In this document: in pieces, positions 21,666 to 29,251 of the stretch | How positions within the stretch are numbered: the stretch's first letter is position 1 | Layout: each line of letters opens with the position of its first letter | NCBI GenBank assembly: GCA_030066775.1 | Contig: JASJAY010000014.1 | Location: forward strand, 1 to 40,878 | Source of the DNA: Planctomycetota bacterium | Lineage (GTDB): Bacteria > Planctomycetota > PLA2 > JAEUHO01 | Direction: 5' to 3' | DNA length: 40,878 nucleotides | Position numbers and translations under genes: made by a program | Notes under the pieces: generated by a model | What the model was told of the DNA's origin: nothing | What the model saw: only the letters and a program-made list of their open reading frames with translations | Databases searched by the model: none

Positions 21666-21765
21666 CGGCTAACCTCGTCTGGACTCCCGGTGGAAGTGAA
21701 GCACGTCTTGACACGCTGCAAACCGACTACCGCCCGGATGTCAACGAGCCTTAACGTCGAATGCG
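21666..21765 (-). promoter_or_regulatory. Possible promoter region of the hybrid kinase gene
   Basis: A 100-base gap between the Nudix stop and the kinase start. On the minus strand a perfect -35-like TTGACA lies at 21744-21739, but the segment 17 bases further (TTGCAG) is a poor -10. Nothing else is recognisable. Confidence 0.2.
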
Positions 21766-22188
21766 CTAACTGCGCTTCTGGTGCAGACGAGCGAAGCGCC
21801 GCAGCAGCTTGGCGAGGTCCCGCTTGTCGACGCGCTTGGCCGCCGCGTCCACCGCGACCCACTCGCGCCGGCGGTAGTCCTCGTCCCAGGTGTCGTGCTC
21901 GACGAGGACGCGCATCGAGAAGACCTCGACCTCGCAGACACCGCCCCACTTCTTGTAGCGGTAGGATCCCAGCGACTTCGCGTCGGGCACGCCCTCGACA
22001 CCGGCTTCTTCCAGCGCTTCGGTCATGGCCGACTCGACCGGCGTGAGGTGCGACTCGATCAGGCCCTTGGGGATGCCCCAGCGCCGTCCCGAGCTCGACG
22101 TGATGACCAGCACCTCGAGCCGCTTCTTGCGGAGTCGCCACGGGATCACGGCGGACTGCGGGAAGTGGGGGACGTGGTACGGGGCCAT
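21766..22188 (-). CDS. Nudix hydrolase with a degenerate Nudix box
   Basis: A 140-residue single-domain protein with the Nudix fold. The box region reads GLIESHLTPVESAMTEALEEAGV. Aligned to the consensus it keeps the first Gly, the second-position E-x2-EE-x-GV catalytic end, but has Leu in place of the first conserved Glu and Thr in place of Arg. The preceding RRWGIPKG segment and the WVAVDAA segment near the end recall the DIPP-like or diadenosine polyphosphate hydrolase subgroup, where such changes occur. The metal-binding Glu pair is intact, so activity on a nucleoside or inositol polyphosphate is plausible. The ATG has no Shine-Dalgarno and has TACCCT 6 bases upstream, although the spoIID-like gene ends only 36 bases before it. 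Confidence 0.85.
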   Translation of the reverse strand: MAPYHVPHFPQSAVIPWRLRKKRLEVLVITSSSGRRWGIPKGLIESHLTPVESAMTEALEEAGVEGVPDAKSLGSYRYKKWGGVCEVEVFSMRVLVEHDTWDEDYRRREWVAVDAAAKRVDKRDLAKLLRRFARLHQKRS

Positions 22189-22194
22189 GGACGC

Positions 22195-22200
22195 AGGGTA
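22195..22200 (-). promoter_or_regulatory. Candidate -10 element TACCCT, Nudix gene
   Basis: On the minus strand TACCCT is followed by 6 bases and then the ATG at 22188, with no ribosome site: leaderless-type spacing. Confidence 0.4.
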
Positions 22201-22224
22201 TCGGTCGGTGCAGACGCTGAGCGG

Positions 22225-23433
22225 TCAGTAGACCTTTCGAAGCGCGATGCCCGGATAGTAATAGCGCAGGATCTCGGACTCGCTCGCGCCGGCTTTGCCC
22301 ATCTCGATGGCGCCCCACTGACACATGCCGACGCCATGGCCCCAGCCGCGGCCGCTCACCTGGAAGCCGCCGGTGATGCGCTTGATGGTCTGGATGTTGT
22401 GGCTGCGCACACCGAGGGCGGTGCGCAGCTCCGGTCCGCTCAGCGTCTTGGTCTTGCGCCCGGCGCCGTAGATCACTTCCGCCGTGCGCACCCAGCCGCC
22501 GCGGCCGCGCTCCTTGACGCGGACGCGATGGATCGGCATGGAGACCGGCTGCTTGATGCGCTTGAGGGTGGAGACCAGCTCGGCGTCCGTCACGACGTGC
22601 GCCGGCCAGCTGAAGTACTTGCTCGTCTTGCACCAGCGGCAGGGCACGCCCTGGAGCACGTCGCCCGCGTGACCGGGGTCGAGCCGCGACGTGCGGTGGT
22701 CGGTGGTGTGCCCGCCGCAGGTCGAGGAGTAGTAGGCGCGGAAGGGGCGGGCGTTCCACGTGAGGATGACGCCGGTGTTGGCGCGGGTGAAGCGCACCAT
22801 CGCGTCGTACGGGACGCCGTACCGCGGGGACATGCCCCGGTAGACCTGGCTGGCGGCCGTGTCGTACAGGTGGAACGAGCGCTCGTCGGCGCCCGGCGCG
22901 GTGATCTTCATCCACGCGTACGTGCGCGCGGCGACGGCCTGGGCGCGGTACGTCGAGGGCGCGCCCTTGGGCCCGACCTCGTTGCCGATCACGCCGGCCG
23001 TGTAGGTCTCGAGGTCCAGCTCGTTGACGCACTCGAGCTTGCCCTTGTGGACGCGGATACGCAGGACGCCGGCATACGTGGCGCCGTCGAGCTGGAACGT
23101 GCGGCTCGGCTTCACGACCAGGAGGGTGCTGCCCGTCTCGCGGCCTTCGAAGAGGATGCCGCGCGCGCCGACCCCCAGCTTGGTGCGGAGGCCGCGTGCG
23201 CCCGACGAGTTGAAGGCCTTGCCGGCGACGCTCTGCGCGCGCCAGCCCTGCTTCTCGATCAGGAGCTCGGCCGAGCGGCGCACGGATCCGAGCCGCACGC
23301 GCACGAGCGGGGCCTCGGTCGCGGCGAGCGTGGGCGAGACGTACGGGTCACCGCAGCCGAGGAAGAGGAACGCGACGAGGGCGCCGATCGCGATCGACAA
23401 CGGAAGCCGAAGCTGGTCCACGCGTCTCCCCAT
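22225..23433 (-). CDS. SpoIID/LytB-domain lipoprotein
   Basis: Taking the ATG at 23433, 10 bases after the ruvB stop, gives 402 residues with a hydrophobic signal ending FLGC (Cys27). A GTG at 23421 with GGGGAG close upstream is an alternative. The protein has the SpoIID signature: LETYTAGVIGNEVGPKGAPSTYRAQAVAARTYAWM with the catalytic Glu, a Cys-rich stretch (SSTCGGHT, CRWCKTSKYF), and the C-terminal SGRGWGHGVGMCQWGA. In Bacillus SpoIID is a lytic transglycosylase acting on stem-peptide-free glycan strands; homologues occur widely in non-sporulating bacteria and are thought to trim peptidoglycan. A location at the periplasmic face is expected. The gene lies in the ruvB transcription unit. 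Confidence 0.9.
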   Translation of the reverse strand: MGRRVDQLRLPLSIAIGALVAFLFLGCGDPYVSPTLAATEAPLVRVRLGSVRRSAELLIEKQGWRAQSVAGKAFNSSGARGLRTKLGVGARGILFEGRETGSTLLVVKPSRTFQLDGATYAGVLRIRVHKGKLECVNELDLETYTAGVIGNEVGPKGAPSTYRAQAVAARTYAWMKITAPGADERSFHLYDTAASQVYRGMSPRYGVPYDAMVRFTRANTGVILTWNARPFRAYYSSTCGGHTTDHRTSRLDPGHAGDVLQGVPCRWCKTSKYFSWPAHVVTDAELVSTLKRIKQPVSMPIHRVRVKERGRGGWVRTAEVIYGAGRKTKTLSGPELRTALGVRSHNIQTIKRITGGFQVSGRGWGHGVGMCQWGAIEMGKAGASESEILRYYYPGIALRKVY

Positions 23434-23443
23434 CCGCGGCGGC

Positions 23444-24505
23444 CTACCTCTCCTCGAAGGGGAGCTCCGGCTCGCCCAGCGCGTCGACGGAGGCCTCGAG
23501 ACCGAGCAGGGCGCGGCCGCCCGGGGTGAGCTGGCGGCCCTTCGGCGTCTTGACGATGAGCCCCTCACGCAGGAGGTGCGGCTCGTAGACGTCCTCGAGC
23601 GTGCGCTCGTCCTCGCCGATAGCGGCGGCGAGGCTCTTGAGCCCGAGGGGATGGCCGCCCGTGCGACCGATGGACTCCAGGATCTGGCGGTCGACCCGCG
23701 TGAGCCCGGACTCGTCGACGCCGATGCGCGTCAGCCCCTCGCGGGCGATGTCGACCGAGATGTGGTTGTCCGACGTCACCTGCGCCAGGTCGCGGACGCG
23801 ACGCAGGAAGCGGTTCGCGACGCGCGGCGTGCCGCGGCTACGCGCCGCGAGGTAGGCCGCGGCGTCGTCGTCGATGGCCACGCGCAGGATGCCGGCCGAG
23901 CGCGCCACGATGCCCTGCAGCACGTCCGCCGGATAGGGCTCGAGCCGCTCGTGGATGCCGAAGCGGCTGCGCAGCGGCGCCGAGAGCAGGCCTTCGCGCG
24001 TGGTGGCGCCGACGAGCGTGAAGCGCGGCAGGTCGATGCGTACGCTGCGCGCGCCGGGGCCCTGGTCGATCAGGATGTCGAGGACGAAGTCCTCCATCGC
24101 GGCGTAGAGGTACTCCTCGACGGCGGGCGCGAGGCGATGGATCTCGTCGATGAACAGCACGTCGCCGCGCTCGAGGCGCGTGAGGATGCCGGCGAGGTCG
24201 GCCGCACGCTGGAGCGTCGGCGCCGACGCCTCGTGCAGCTGCGCGCCCGTCTCGTTCGCGACGAGGTGCGCGAGCGTCGTCTTGCCCAGCCCGGGGAGAC
24301 CCGAGAGCAGCAGGTGGTCGAGGCACTCGCCGCGCCCCTGTGCGGCGCGGATGGCCAGCTCGAGGTTCGCCGTGACCTGCGGTTGGCCGGCGAACTCCTC
24401 GAAGCGCTCGGGGCGCAGCCGCTGCTCGACCGCGTGCTCCTCCGGCAGCGACGCCGCGGCGGCGGGGCCGAGTGGGGCGGAGACAGGGGGGATGGCGTCG
24501 GTCAC
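23444..24505 (-). CDS. ruvB: Holliday junction branch-migration ATPase RuvB
   Basis: The GTG at 24505 (GAGGG upstream) gives 353 residues, the normal RuvB length; the long in-frame extension upstream runs antisense to ubiE and is not family-like. It has LRPERFEEFAGQ, Walker A GLPGLGKT (69-76), Walker B FIDE (118-121), the RuvA-binding beta-hairpin with GPGARSVRIDLPRFTLVGATT, arginine finger RSRFG, sensor 2 RGTPRVANR, and the winged helix TLEDVYEPHLLREG and TPKGR. With RuvA it drives branch migration of Holliday junctions. Neither ruvA nor ruvC lies beside it here; it is followed by a spoIID-like gene. It serves as the reference for the RuvB-like part of the HNH fusion at 8995-11208. Confidence 0.97.
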   Translation of the reverse strand: MTDAIPPVSAPLGPAAAASLPEEHAVEQRLRPERFEEFAGQPQVTANLELAIRAAQGRGECLDHLLLSGLPGLGKTTLAHLVANETGAQLHEASAPTLQRAADLAGILTRLERGDVLFIDEIHRLAPAVEEYLYAAMEDFVLDILIDQGPGARSVRIDLPRFTLVGATTREGLLSAPLRSRFGIHERLEPYPADVLQGIVARSAGILRVAIDDDAAAYLAARSRGTPRVANRFLRRVRDLAQVTSDNHISVDIAREGLTRIGVDESGLTRVDRQILESIGRTGGHPLGLKSLAAAIGEDERTLEDVYEPHLLREGLIVKTPKGRQLTPGGRALLGLEASVDALGEPELPFEER

Positions 24506-24540
24506 GGGCGCCCTCGGGGAACCACGGCGGCGGAAGGAGC

Positions 24541-24546
24541 AAGGTA
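24541..24546 (-). promoter_or_regulatory. Candidate -10 element TACCTT, ruvB
   Basis: On the minus strand TACCTT precedes the GTG at 24505 by 35 bases, leaving a leader with a GAGGG ribosome site. Confidence 0.3.
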
Positions 24547-24573
24547 GCCCGAGGTGGCCGACCCCGCAACCGG

Positions 24574-24601
24574 TGGGGGGGAAAGCGGCTTCACCCCCCC
24601 A
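24574..24601. repeat. G7/C7 hairpin between ruvB and ubiE
   Basis: TGGGGGGG (24574-24581) and CCCCCCCA (24594-24601) form an 8-bp perfect inverted repeat, with an inner AAG/CTT pair around CGG. It lies in the 178-base divergent gap, upstream of both candidate -10 elements, so it would act on DNA rather than in either leader unless transcription starts further out. Confidence 0.5.
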
Positions 24602-24667
24602 GATGCAGCGTTGGACGGATCCCGACGGGACGGCCCGGCCCGATGCCGGAGCGCGCCTCGACTGGAC

Positions 24668-24673
24668 TACCAT
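24668..24673 (+). promoter_or_regulatory. Candidate -10 element TACCAT, ubiE
   Basis: TACCAT lies 10 bases before the GTG at 24684, with no Shine-Dalgarno sequence in between. Confidence 0.33.
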
Positions 24674-24683
24674 CTGCCTCATT

Positions 24684-25412
24684 GTGGCAAGCCCCGCCGA
24701 CGTCCAACGCCTGCGATTCCAAGACGAAGCCGAGCGCAAGCGCGGCCAGCGCATCTCGCACATGTTCGATCGGATCGCGCCGACGTACGACCTGCTCAAC
24801 CACCTGCTCTCCGGCAACGTGGATGCGCGCTGGCGGAAGACGGCCGTCAAGCTGCTGGGCTTGAACGGGACGGAGCGCGCGCTCGACGCCTGCACGGGGA
24901 CCGGCGATCTCGCGATCGCGTTGAAGAAGGGCGGCGCCGGCGAGGTCGTGGGCACGGACTTCGCCCCGGCGATGCTCGAGGTCGCGCGCGAGAAGGAACC
25001 GTCGATCCGGTTCGACGTGGCCGACACGACCGCGCTGCCGTTCCCCGATGACAGCTTCGATGTCGCCACCGTCGGGTTCGGGGTGCGCAACCTCGACAAC
25101 CTCGACGCCGGCCTCGCGGACCTCTGTCGGGTGCTGCGGCCCGGTGGGCGCCTCATGGTGCTCGAGTTCAACCGTCCGCCGAACCCCGTGTTCCGCGCGA
25201 TCTACCACACCTACTTCATGATCGTGCTGCCGATCATCGGCAACCTCGTGAGCGGCGGTGCGGACAACGCCTACGCGTACCTGCCGCGCAGCGTGATGGC
25301 GTTTCCCGGGCCGACCGAGCTCGCCGACCGGATGCGCGGCGCCGGGTTCTCCGAGGTCGAGATCAAGCCGCTCACGTTCGGCGTCGCGTACGTGCACATC
25401 GCGACGAAGTAG
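24684..25412 (+). CDS. ubiE: Demethylmenaquinone/ubiquinone C-methyltransferase
   Basis: The GTG at 24684 gives 242 residues, close to the family norm; the open frame continues far upstream but that part is antisense to ruvB. Family motifs are all present: MFDRIAPTYDLLNHLLSGNVDARWR, the SAM loop LDACTGTGDLAIAL, GTDFAPAMLEVAREK, VGFGVRNLDNLDAGL, RPGGRLMVLEF and YAYLPRSVMAFPGP. The enzyme uses S-adenosylmethionine to methylate the quinone ring in menaquinone (MenG) or ubiquinone synthesis; which quinone this organism makes cannot be told from the window, and no other quinone gene is here. There is no ribosome site; a TACCAT hexamer lies 10 bases upstream. It is convergent with the CPBP gene. 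Confidence 0.93.
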   Translation: MASPADVQRLRFQDEAERKRGQRISHMFDRIAPTYDLLNHLLSGNVDARWRKTAVKLLGLNGTERALDACTGTGDLAIALKKGGAGEVVGTDFAPAMLEVAREKEPSIRFDVADTTALPFPDDSFDVATVGFGVRNLDNLDAGLADLCRVLRPGGRLMVLEFNRPPNPVFRAIYHTYFMIVLPIIGNLVSGGADNAYAYLPRSVMAFPGPTELADRMRGAGFSEVEIKPLTFGVAYVHIATK

Positions 25413-25418
25413 CGGCGG

Positions 25419-26195
25419 TCACGCCGAGAGCATGACGATCACGTCGTAGAAGCCGTGCGCGAACGCGGCGATGCCGAGGCCGCGCAAGAGGAAGATCGCG
25501 CCGAGGATCAGTCCGGCGTGGAAGCGGAACGCGAAGACGGTCGCGTCGTACGGCTCGCCGCTCATGCCCCAGTGGTGGTAGTCGCTGAACAGGTAGGCCG
25601 AGACGAGCACGGCCAGGAGACCGGCCGTGATGCGGTCGGCGCCGAGCACGTGGCGTACGACGGTGAACAGGCCGAGGCAGAGCAGACCGCGGAACAGGAG
25701 CTCCTCGAAGATGCCTGCGCCGATGGCGAGCCCGAGCTCGCGCAGCGTGCTCTTCATCTCCAGCATGGCGATCGGGGCGGAAGACGCGGCGGTCGCCGAG
25801 GCGGCGTCCCCGCCCGTCAGGCGCTCCATGGGCAGGGTGGTCGCCATGAAGCCGGCGGCGGTGCCGAGCAGGGCGCCGTACACGACGCCCTCGAGCATCA
25901 TGCCGCCGAAGACCCCGCTGTCGCGCGTCGCGTCGCGGAAGCGCAGGATCAGGACGAGCAGGAGCGCGAGGGAGCTGAGCAGGAGCAGCAGCAGGAGCCC
26001 CTCGCGACCGAGACCGCGGCCGAGGGCCCGGAGCCACGCCGCCGCGGCGTTCTCCACGGGGCTCTGGGTGCCGAAGAGCGCGAGCTCGTAGACGAGCACC
26101 CAGGGCATGAGGAAGAGCAGGTTGACCGGCCACTCGCGCGTGCGCGCGACGTAGTCGTAGTCCAGCAGGGGCTTGGGCTTCCGCTTCCGGGCCAT
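25419..26195 (-). CDS. CPBP-family intramembrane metalloprotease (Rce1/Abi type)
   Basis: A 258-residue polytopic membrane protein with about seven hydrophobic segments. The CPBP motifs are visible: EELLFRG (Glu164, Glu165, Arg169), FSDYHHWG with His near 207, a histidine in FHAGLILGAIFL and AFAHGFYD (His247). In this family these residues form the intramembrane active site, cutting prenylated proteins in eukaryotes and acting in bacteriocin maturation or immunity, or unknown tasks, in bacteria. Nothing nearby suggests a peptide substrate. The ATG has AAGGGGG upstream. It follows mutL by 52 bases on the same strand and may be read from its transcript. Confidence 0.87.
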   Translation of the reverse strand: MARKRKPKPLLDYDYVARTREWPVNLLFLMPWVLVYELALFGTQSPVENAAAAWLRALGRGLGREGLLLLLLLSSLALLLVLILRFRDATRDSGVFGGMMLEGVVYGALLGTAAGFMATTLPMERLTGGDAASATAASSAPIAMLEMKSTLRELGLAIGAGIFEELLFRGLLCLGLFTVVRHVLGADRITAGLLAVLVSAYLFSDYHHWGMSGEPYDATVFAFRFHAGLILGAIFLLRGLGIAAFAHGFYDVIVMLSA

Positions 26196-26247
26196 CGCCC
26201 CCTTGGGTCGGCTCGCGGCGCGCAGGACTTGCGGCCCGGCAGGGACC

Positions 26248-28032
26248 TCAGACCGTGCGGTGGAACCAGCGCTCCAGGTCGGCCTTCGTCAGCGTCAGCC
26301 GCGTCGGGCGGCCGTGGGGGCAGGAGTGGCTGTGGTTCAGCGCCTCCGCCTGCTCGAGCAGGGCCAGCACCTCGTCCGGGTGCAGCTTGTCGCCCGCCAT
26401 CACGGCGCCCCGGCAGGCCATGCGGTCGACCGTCTCGCTCAGGAGCGCCGTGCGGTCGAGCCCCTTGGCCTGGCCCCGGCGCAGCACCTCGAGCACGTCC
26501 GTGAGCGCGGCCTCGGGATCGGGCCGGCGCAGGACGGCGGGCAGCCCCTGGACCGCCACGGCGTCCTCGCCGAAGGCGTCGACCTCCCAGCCGAGGGTCT
26601 GCAGCAGGTCGCGCGCCTCGAGCAGCTCGGCCTGGGCGCCGGCGCCGACGTGCACGACGGCCGGAACCAACAGGCGCTGCACCTCGAGGTTGCCCTGCTC
26701 GCGCAGGCGGTCGTTGATCTGGTCGAAGAGCACGCGCTCGTGCAGCGCGTGCTGGTCCACGAGGACGAGGGTGTCCTCGGCCTCGAGCACGAGGTACGTA
26801 CCGAGCGCCTGGGCGAGGGGCCGCAGGGCGGGTGCCTTCGCGTCGGCTTCGGCGGCGGGGGTCGGCGCCTCCGCCGGCTCCGGTGCGTGGGCCGCCGGCG
26901 TGCGATGCGCCTCGCGCACGTACGACGTGCCACCGCTCCATGCGGGACGGCCGGTCGCGCGCTCGAAGGCGAAGTGCACCGCCGCCGCCGGGTCGGGTGT
27001 GCCGGCGCCCGGGGTGCCCACGGGGACCCGTACACCGGGCGCGACGCCCTCGAGTGCCCGGCGCAGCGAGCGGCGCACGACGCGGTGCGCGCTCTGTCCG
27101 TCGCGCCAGCGCACCTCGGCCTTGGCCGGATGCACGTTCACGTCGACCTGGTCCGGGGCGCACGCGAGGAAGACGAAGGCGATCGGTCGATGGCCGCCCG
27201 GCGGCAGGATGTCGCGGTACGCCTCGCGGATGGCGTGGGCGATCGTCCGGTCGCGTACGTAGCGGCCGTTCAAGAAGACCTGCTCGAGGCGGCTGTCGCG
27301 CCGCGTGAGCGTGGGCGGTCCGACGTACGCCTCGATCTCCGGCTGGTCGTCGCGGTTCTCGACGTGGATCAGCGCCGACGCGATGTCGTTGCCGTGCACG
27401 CGCGCGATGCGCTCGCGGCGCGACTCGTCCGCGCCACACTCGAGCAGCACGCGGGGTCCCTGGGTGAGGCGGAAGCCCACGTGCGGGAACGCCAGGGCGA
27501 ATCGCGCCATGAGGTCGTTGATGTGCCCGAGCTCCGTCGCGGGGCGGCGCAGGAACTTGCGCCGCGCGGGCACGCGCGCGAACAGCGTCTCGACGCGCAC
27601 GACCGTCCCCGGCGAGCCGGCCGCCGGCGTGACCGGCGAGACCTGGCCGTCCGCGTTCTCGACCGCGTGCGCGACGTCCGCGCCGCGCTCGCGCGAGACG
27701 ATGCGCACCCGCGCCACGCTGCCGATGCTGGCGAGGGCCTCGCCGCGGAAACCCATGGTGGCGATGTGCAGCAGGTCGTCGACGCTCTCCACCTTGCTGG
27801 TCGCGTGGGGGTGGAAGGCCAGGGCCAGGTCGTCGGCGCCCATCCCGGAGCCGTCGTCGCTGACCTCGATCAGCTGCCGGCCGCCCTCCTCCAGGCGGAC
27901 CTGGATCCGCGTGGCGCCGGCGTCGAGGGCGTTCTCGACCAGCTCCTTCACGACGGAGGCCGGGCGCTCCACCACCTCGCCGGCGGCGATCTGGTTGACG
28001 ATGTGCGGTTCGAGTGCGCGGATCCGTGCCAT
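26248..28032 (-). CDS. mutL: DNA mismatch repair protein MutL
   Basis: From the ATG at 28032 this is a 594-residue MutL. The N-terminal GHKL ATPase is complete: IAAGEVVERPASVVKELVENALDAG (Glu33, Asn34), DDGSGM (59-64), TMGFRGEALASI and the VNVHPAK motif with its lysine. A Pro/Ala linker leads to the C-terminal dimerisation domain with the nicking-endonuclease motif DQHALHERVLFD (from 426), where the final Glu of the consensus is Asp, plus ACRGAVMAGDKL and CPHGRPT. MutL links MutS mismatch recognition to strand removal. No mutS is in the window. The start lacks a ribosome site but has TACCGT 8 bases upstream. It is divergent from holA by 64 bases. Confidence 0.96.
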   Translation of the reverse strand: MARIRALEPHIVNQIAAGEVVERPASVVKELVENALDAGATRIQVRLEEGGRQLIEVSDDGSGMGADDLALAFHPHATSKVESVDDLLHIATMGFRGEALASIGSVARVRIVSRERGADVAHAVENADGQVSPVTPAAGSPGTVVRVETLFARVPARRKFLRRPATELGHINDLMARFALAFPHVGFRLTQGPRVLLECGADESRRERIARVHGNDIASALIHVENRDDQPEIEAYVGPPTLTRRDSRLEQVFLNGRYVRDRTIAHAIREAYRDILPPGGHRPIAFVFLACAPDQVDVNVHPAKAEVRWRDGQSAHRVVRRSLRRALEGVAPGVRVPVGTPGAGTPDPAAAVHFAFERATGRPAWSGGTSYVREAHRTPAAHAPEPAEAPTPAAEADAKAPALRPLAQALGTYLVLEAEDTLVLVDQHALHERVLFDQINDRLREQGNLEVQRLLVPAVVHVGAGAQAELLEARDLLQTLGWEVDAFGEDAVAVQGLPAVLRRPDPEAALTDVLEVLRRGQAKGLDRTALLSETVDRMACRGAVMAGDKLHPDEVLALLEQAEALNHSHSCPHGRPTRLTLTKADLERWFHRTV

Positions 28033-28040
28033 GGCGCCAC

Positions 28041-28046
28041 ACGGTA
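28041..28046 (-). promoter_or_regulatory. Candidate -10 element TACCGT, mutL
   Basis: On the minus strand TACCGT is followed by 8 bases and then the ATG at 28032, with no Shine-Dalgarno. Confidence 0.38.
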
Positions 28047-28084
28047 GACCGCACGACCGACTCCACCGCGTCCGTCGGCGACGG

Positions 28085-28090
28085 CAGAAT
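28085..28090 (+). promoter_or_regulatory. Candidate -10 element CAGAAT, holA
   Basis: CAGAAT lies 6 bases before the ATG at 28097. It differs from the TAnnnT form at the first base but has the same spacing, and no ribosome site is present. Confidence 0.3.
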
Positions 28091-28096
28091 GCGGGC

Positions 28097-29242
28097 ATGG
28101 CCGCTCGCCGCCGCGCCTCACCCGCCATGCCTGCGCCCCAGCTCGAGGTGCGCCTCGAGAAGGAGCGGCCGCCCGCCGTCGTCGTGGTCGCCGGCACCGA
28201 GCGCTGGTTCCGCCACGGGGCCGTGGAGCAGCTCGTGGCGCATGCCCTGCCGGACGGGGATCCCGGCGGTGCGCTCGTGCGCCTCGACGGGCGGACGCTC
28301 GAGGACCAGCCGGGCGTCTCGCGCGCCCTCGACGAGCTGCGCTCCGCCTCGCTCTTCGCGCCGACGAAGCTGGTGGTCGTCAAGAACGCCGAGGCCCTGA
28401 CGCATGCCGGAAAGCGCGGGATGCCGGCCTTGACCCAGCTCGTGAAGGACGCGATCGCCTCGGCCCCCCCGGGGTCCCTGCTCGTGCTCGCCACACCGCG
28501 CCCGGTCAAGGGCAAGAGCGCGGTGCCCGCGGCCAAGCTCGCGCAGGCCGGCGCCTGGGTCGTCGACTGCCGTGCGCTCTACGACGCGCCCGGGCCGTGG
28601 GAGCGCGGCGCGGTTCTCCACGACCACGAGCTGTCGCGCTTCCTGGCGCGGCGGATGCACCGCAAGTACGGCAAGCGCCTGCACCTCGAGGACGCGCATG
28701 CGTTGACGCGCACGGTGGGCTCCGAGCTCGGTGAGCTGGACGGTGCGCTCTCGGCGCTCGCGCTCTACGTCGGCGACCGGAAGGACGTCACGGCGGAGGA
28801 CGTGCACGAGAGCATCGGCGAGACGCGCGAGGACCCGCTCTGGCGTCTGGCCGACGCCGTCTTCGAGCGGCGCGTCGAGGACGCGATCGCCTTGGTCGAG
28901 GCGGCGTTCGACCGGGGCGTCACAGATCAGCGCGGCAACGTCGTCGCGCGCGCCGAGGCGCTGGCGCCGATGATCATCGCGACGCTGCAGTCGAGCTGGC
29001 GGCGCATCCTGGCCGGGGCCGAGGGCCTCGCGCGCGGCGAGAGCGCGGAAGCGGTCACGAAAGACGCGGGGCTGCCGCCCTTCCTCAGCGGCGCGTTCAG
29101 CGCGCGCTGTCGCCGGCGCCCCGACGACGTGCTGGCGATGTCCGAGGCCTTCTTCCAAGCCGAGGCGGGCATCAAGGGCGGGGGCGTGCCGCCGCGCCTG
29201 GCTACCGAGCGGCTCGTCGTGCGACTCGCGTCCGGCAGCTGA
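28097..29242 (+). CDS. holA: DNA polymerase III delta subunit (clamp-loader wrench)
   Basis: A 381-residue protein from the ATG at 28097 (an ATG at 28127 is also possible). It matches the HolA plan: the N-terminal VVVVAGTERWFRHGAVEQLV segment in place of a Walker A motif, SRALDELRSASLFAPTKLVVVKNAEAL, then a central region ending RRMHRKYGKRLHLEDAHALTRTVGSELGEL, and a helical C-terminal domain (DPLWRLADAVFERRVEDAIALVEAAF). Delta opens the sliding clamp within the DNA polymerase III clamp loader. The open frame upstream is antisense to mutL and is not part of the gene. It is divergent from mutL, grouping two replication-associated genes. The stop is 9 bases before the end of the LolA-like gene on the other strand. 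Confidence 0.88.
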   Translation: MAARRRASPAMPAPQLEVRLEKERPPAVVVVAGTERWFRHGAVEQLVAHALPDGDPGGALVRLDGRTLEDQPGVSRALDELRSASLFAPTKLVVVKNAEALTHAGKRGMPALTQLVKDAIASAPPGSLLVLATPRPVKGKSAVPAAKLAQAGAWVVDCRALYDAPGPWERGAVLHDHELSRFLARRMHRKYGKRLHLEDAHALTRTVGSELGELDGALSALALYVGDRKDVTAEDVHESIGETREDPLWRLADAVFERRVEDAIALVEAAFDRGVTDQRGNVVARAEALAPMIIATLQSSWRRILAGAEGLARGESAEAVTKDAGLPPFLSGAFSARCRRRPDDVLAMSEAFFQAEAGIKGGGVPPRLATERLVVRLASGS

Positions 29243-29251
29243 GCCGCCGGT

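Noticed and set aside
24506..25171. Upstream extension of the ruvB frame
   Set aside because: It overlaps ubiE on the other strand, is absent from normal RuvB length and contains no family sequence; the GTG at 24505 has a ribosome site.
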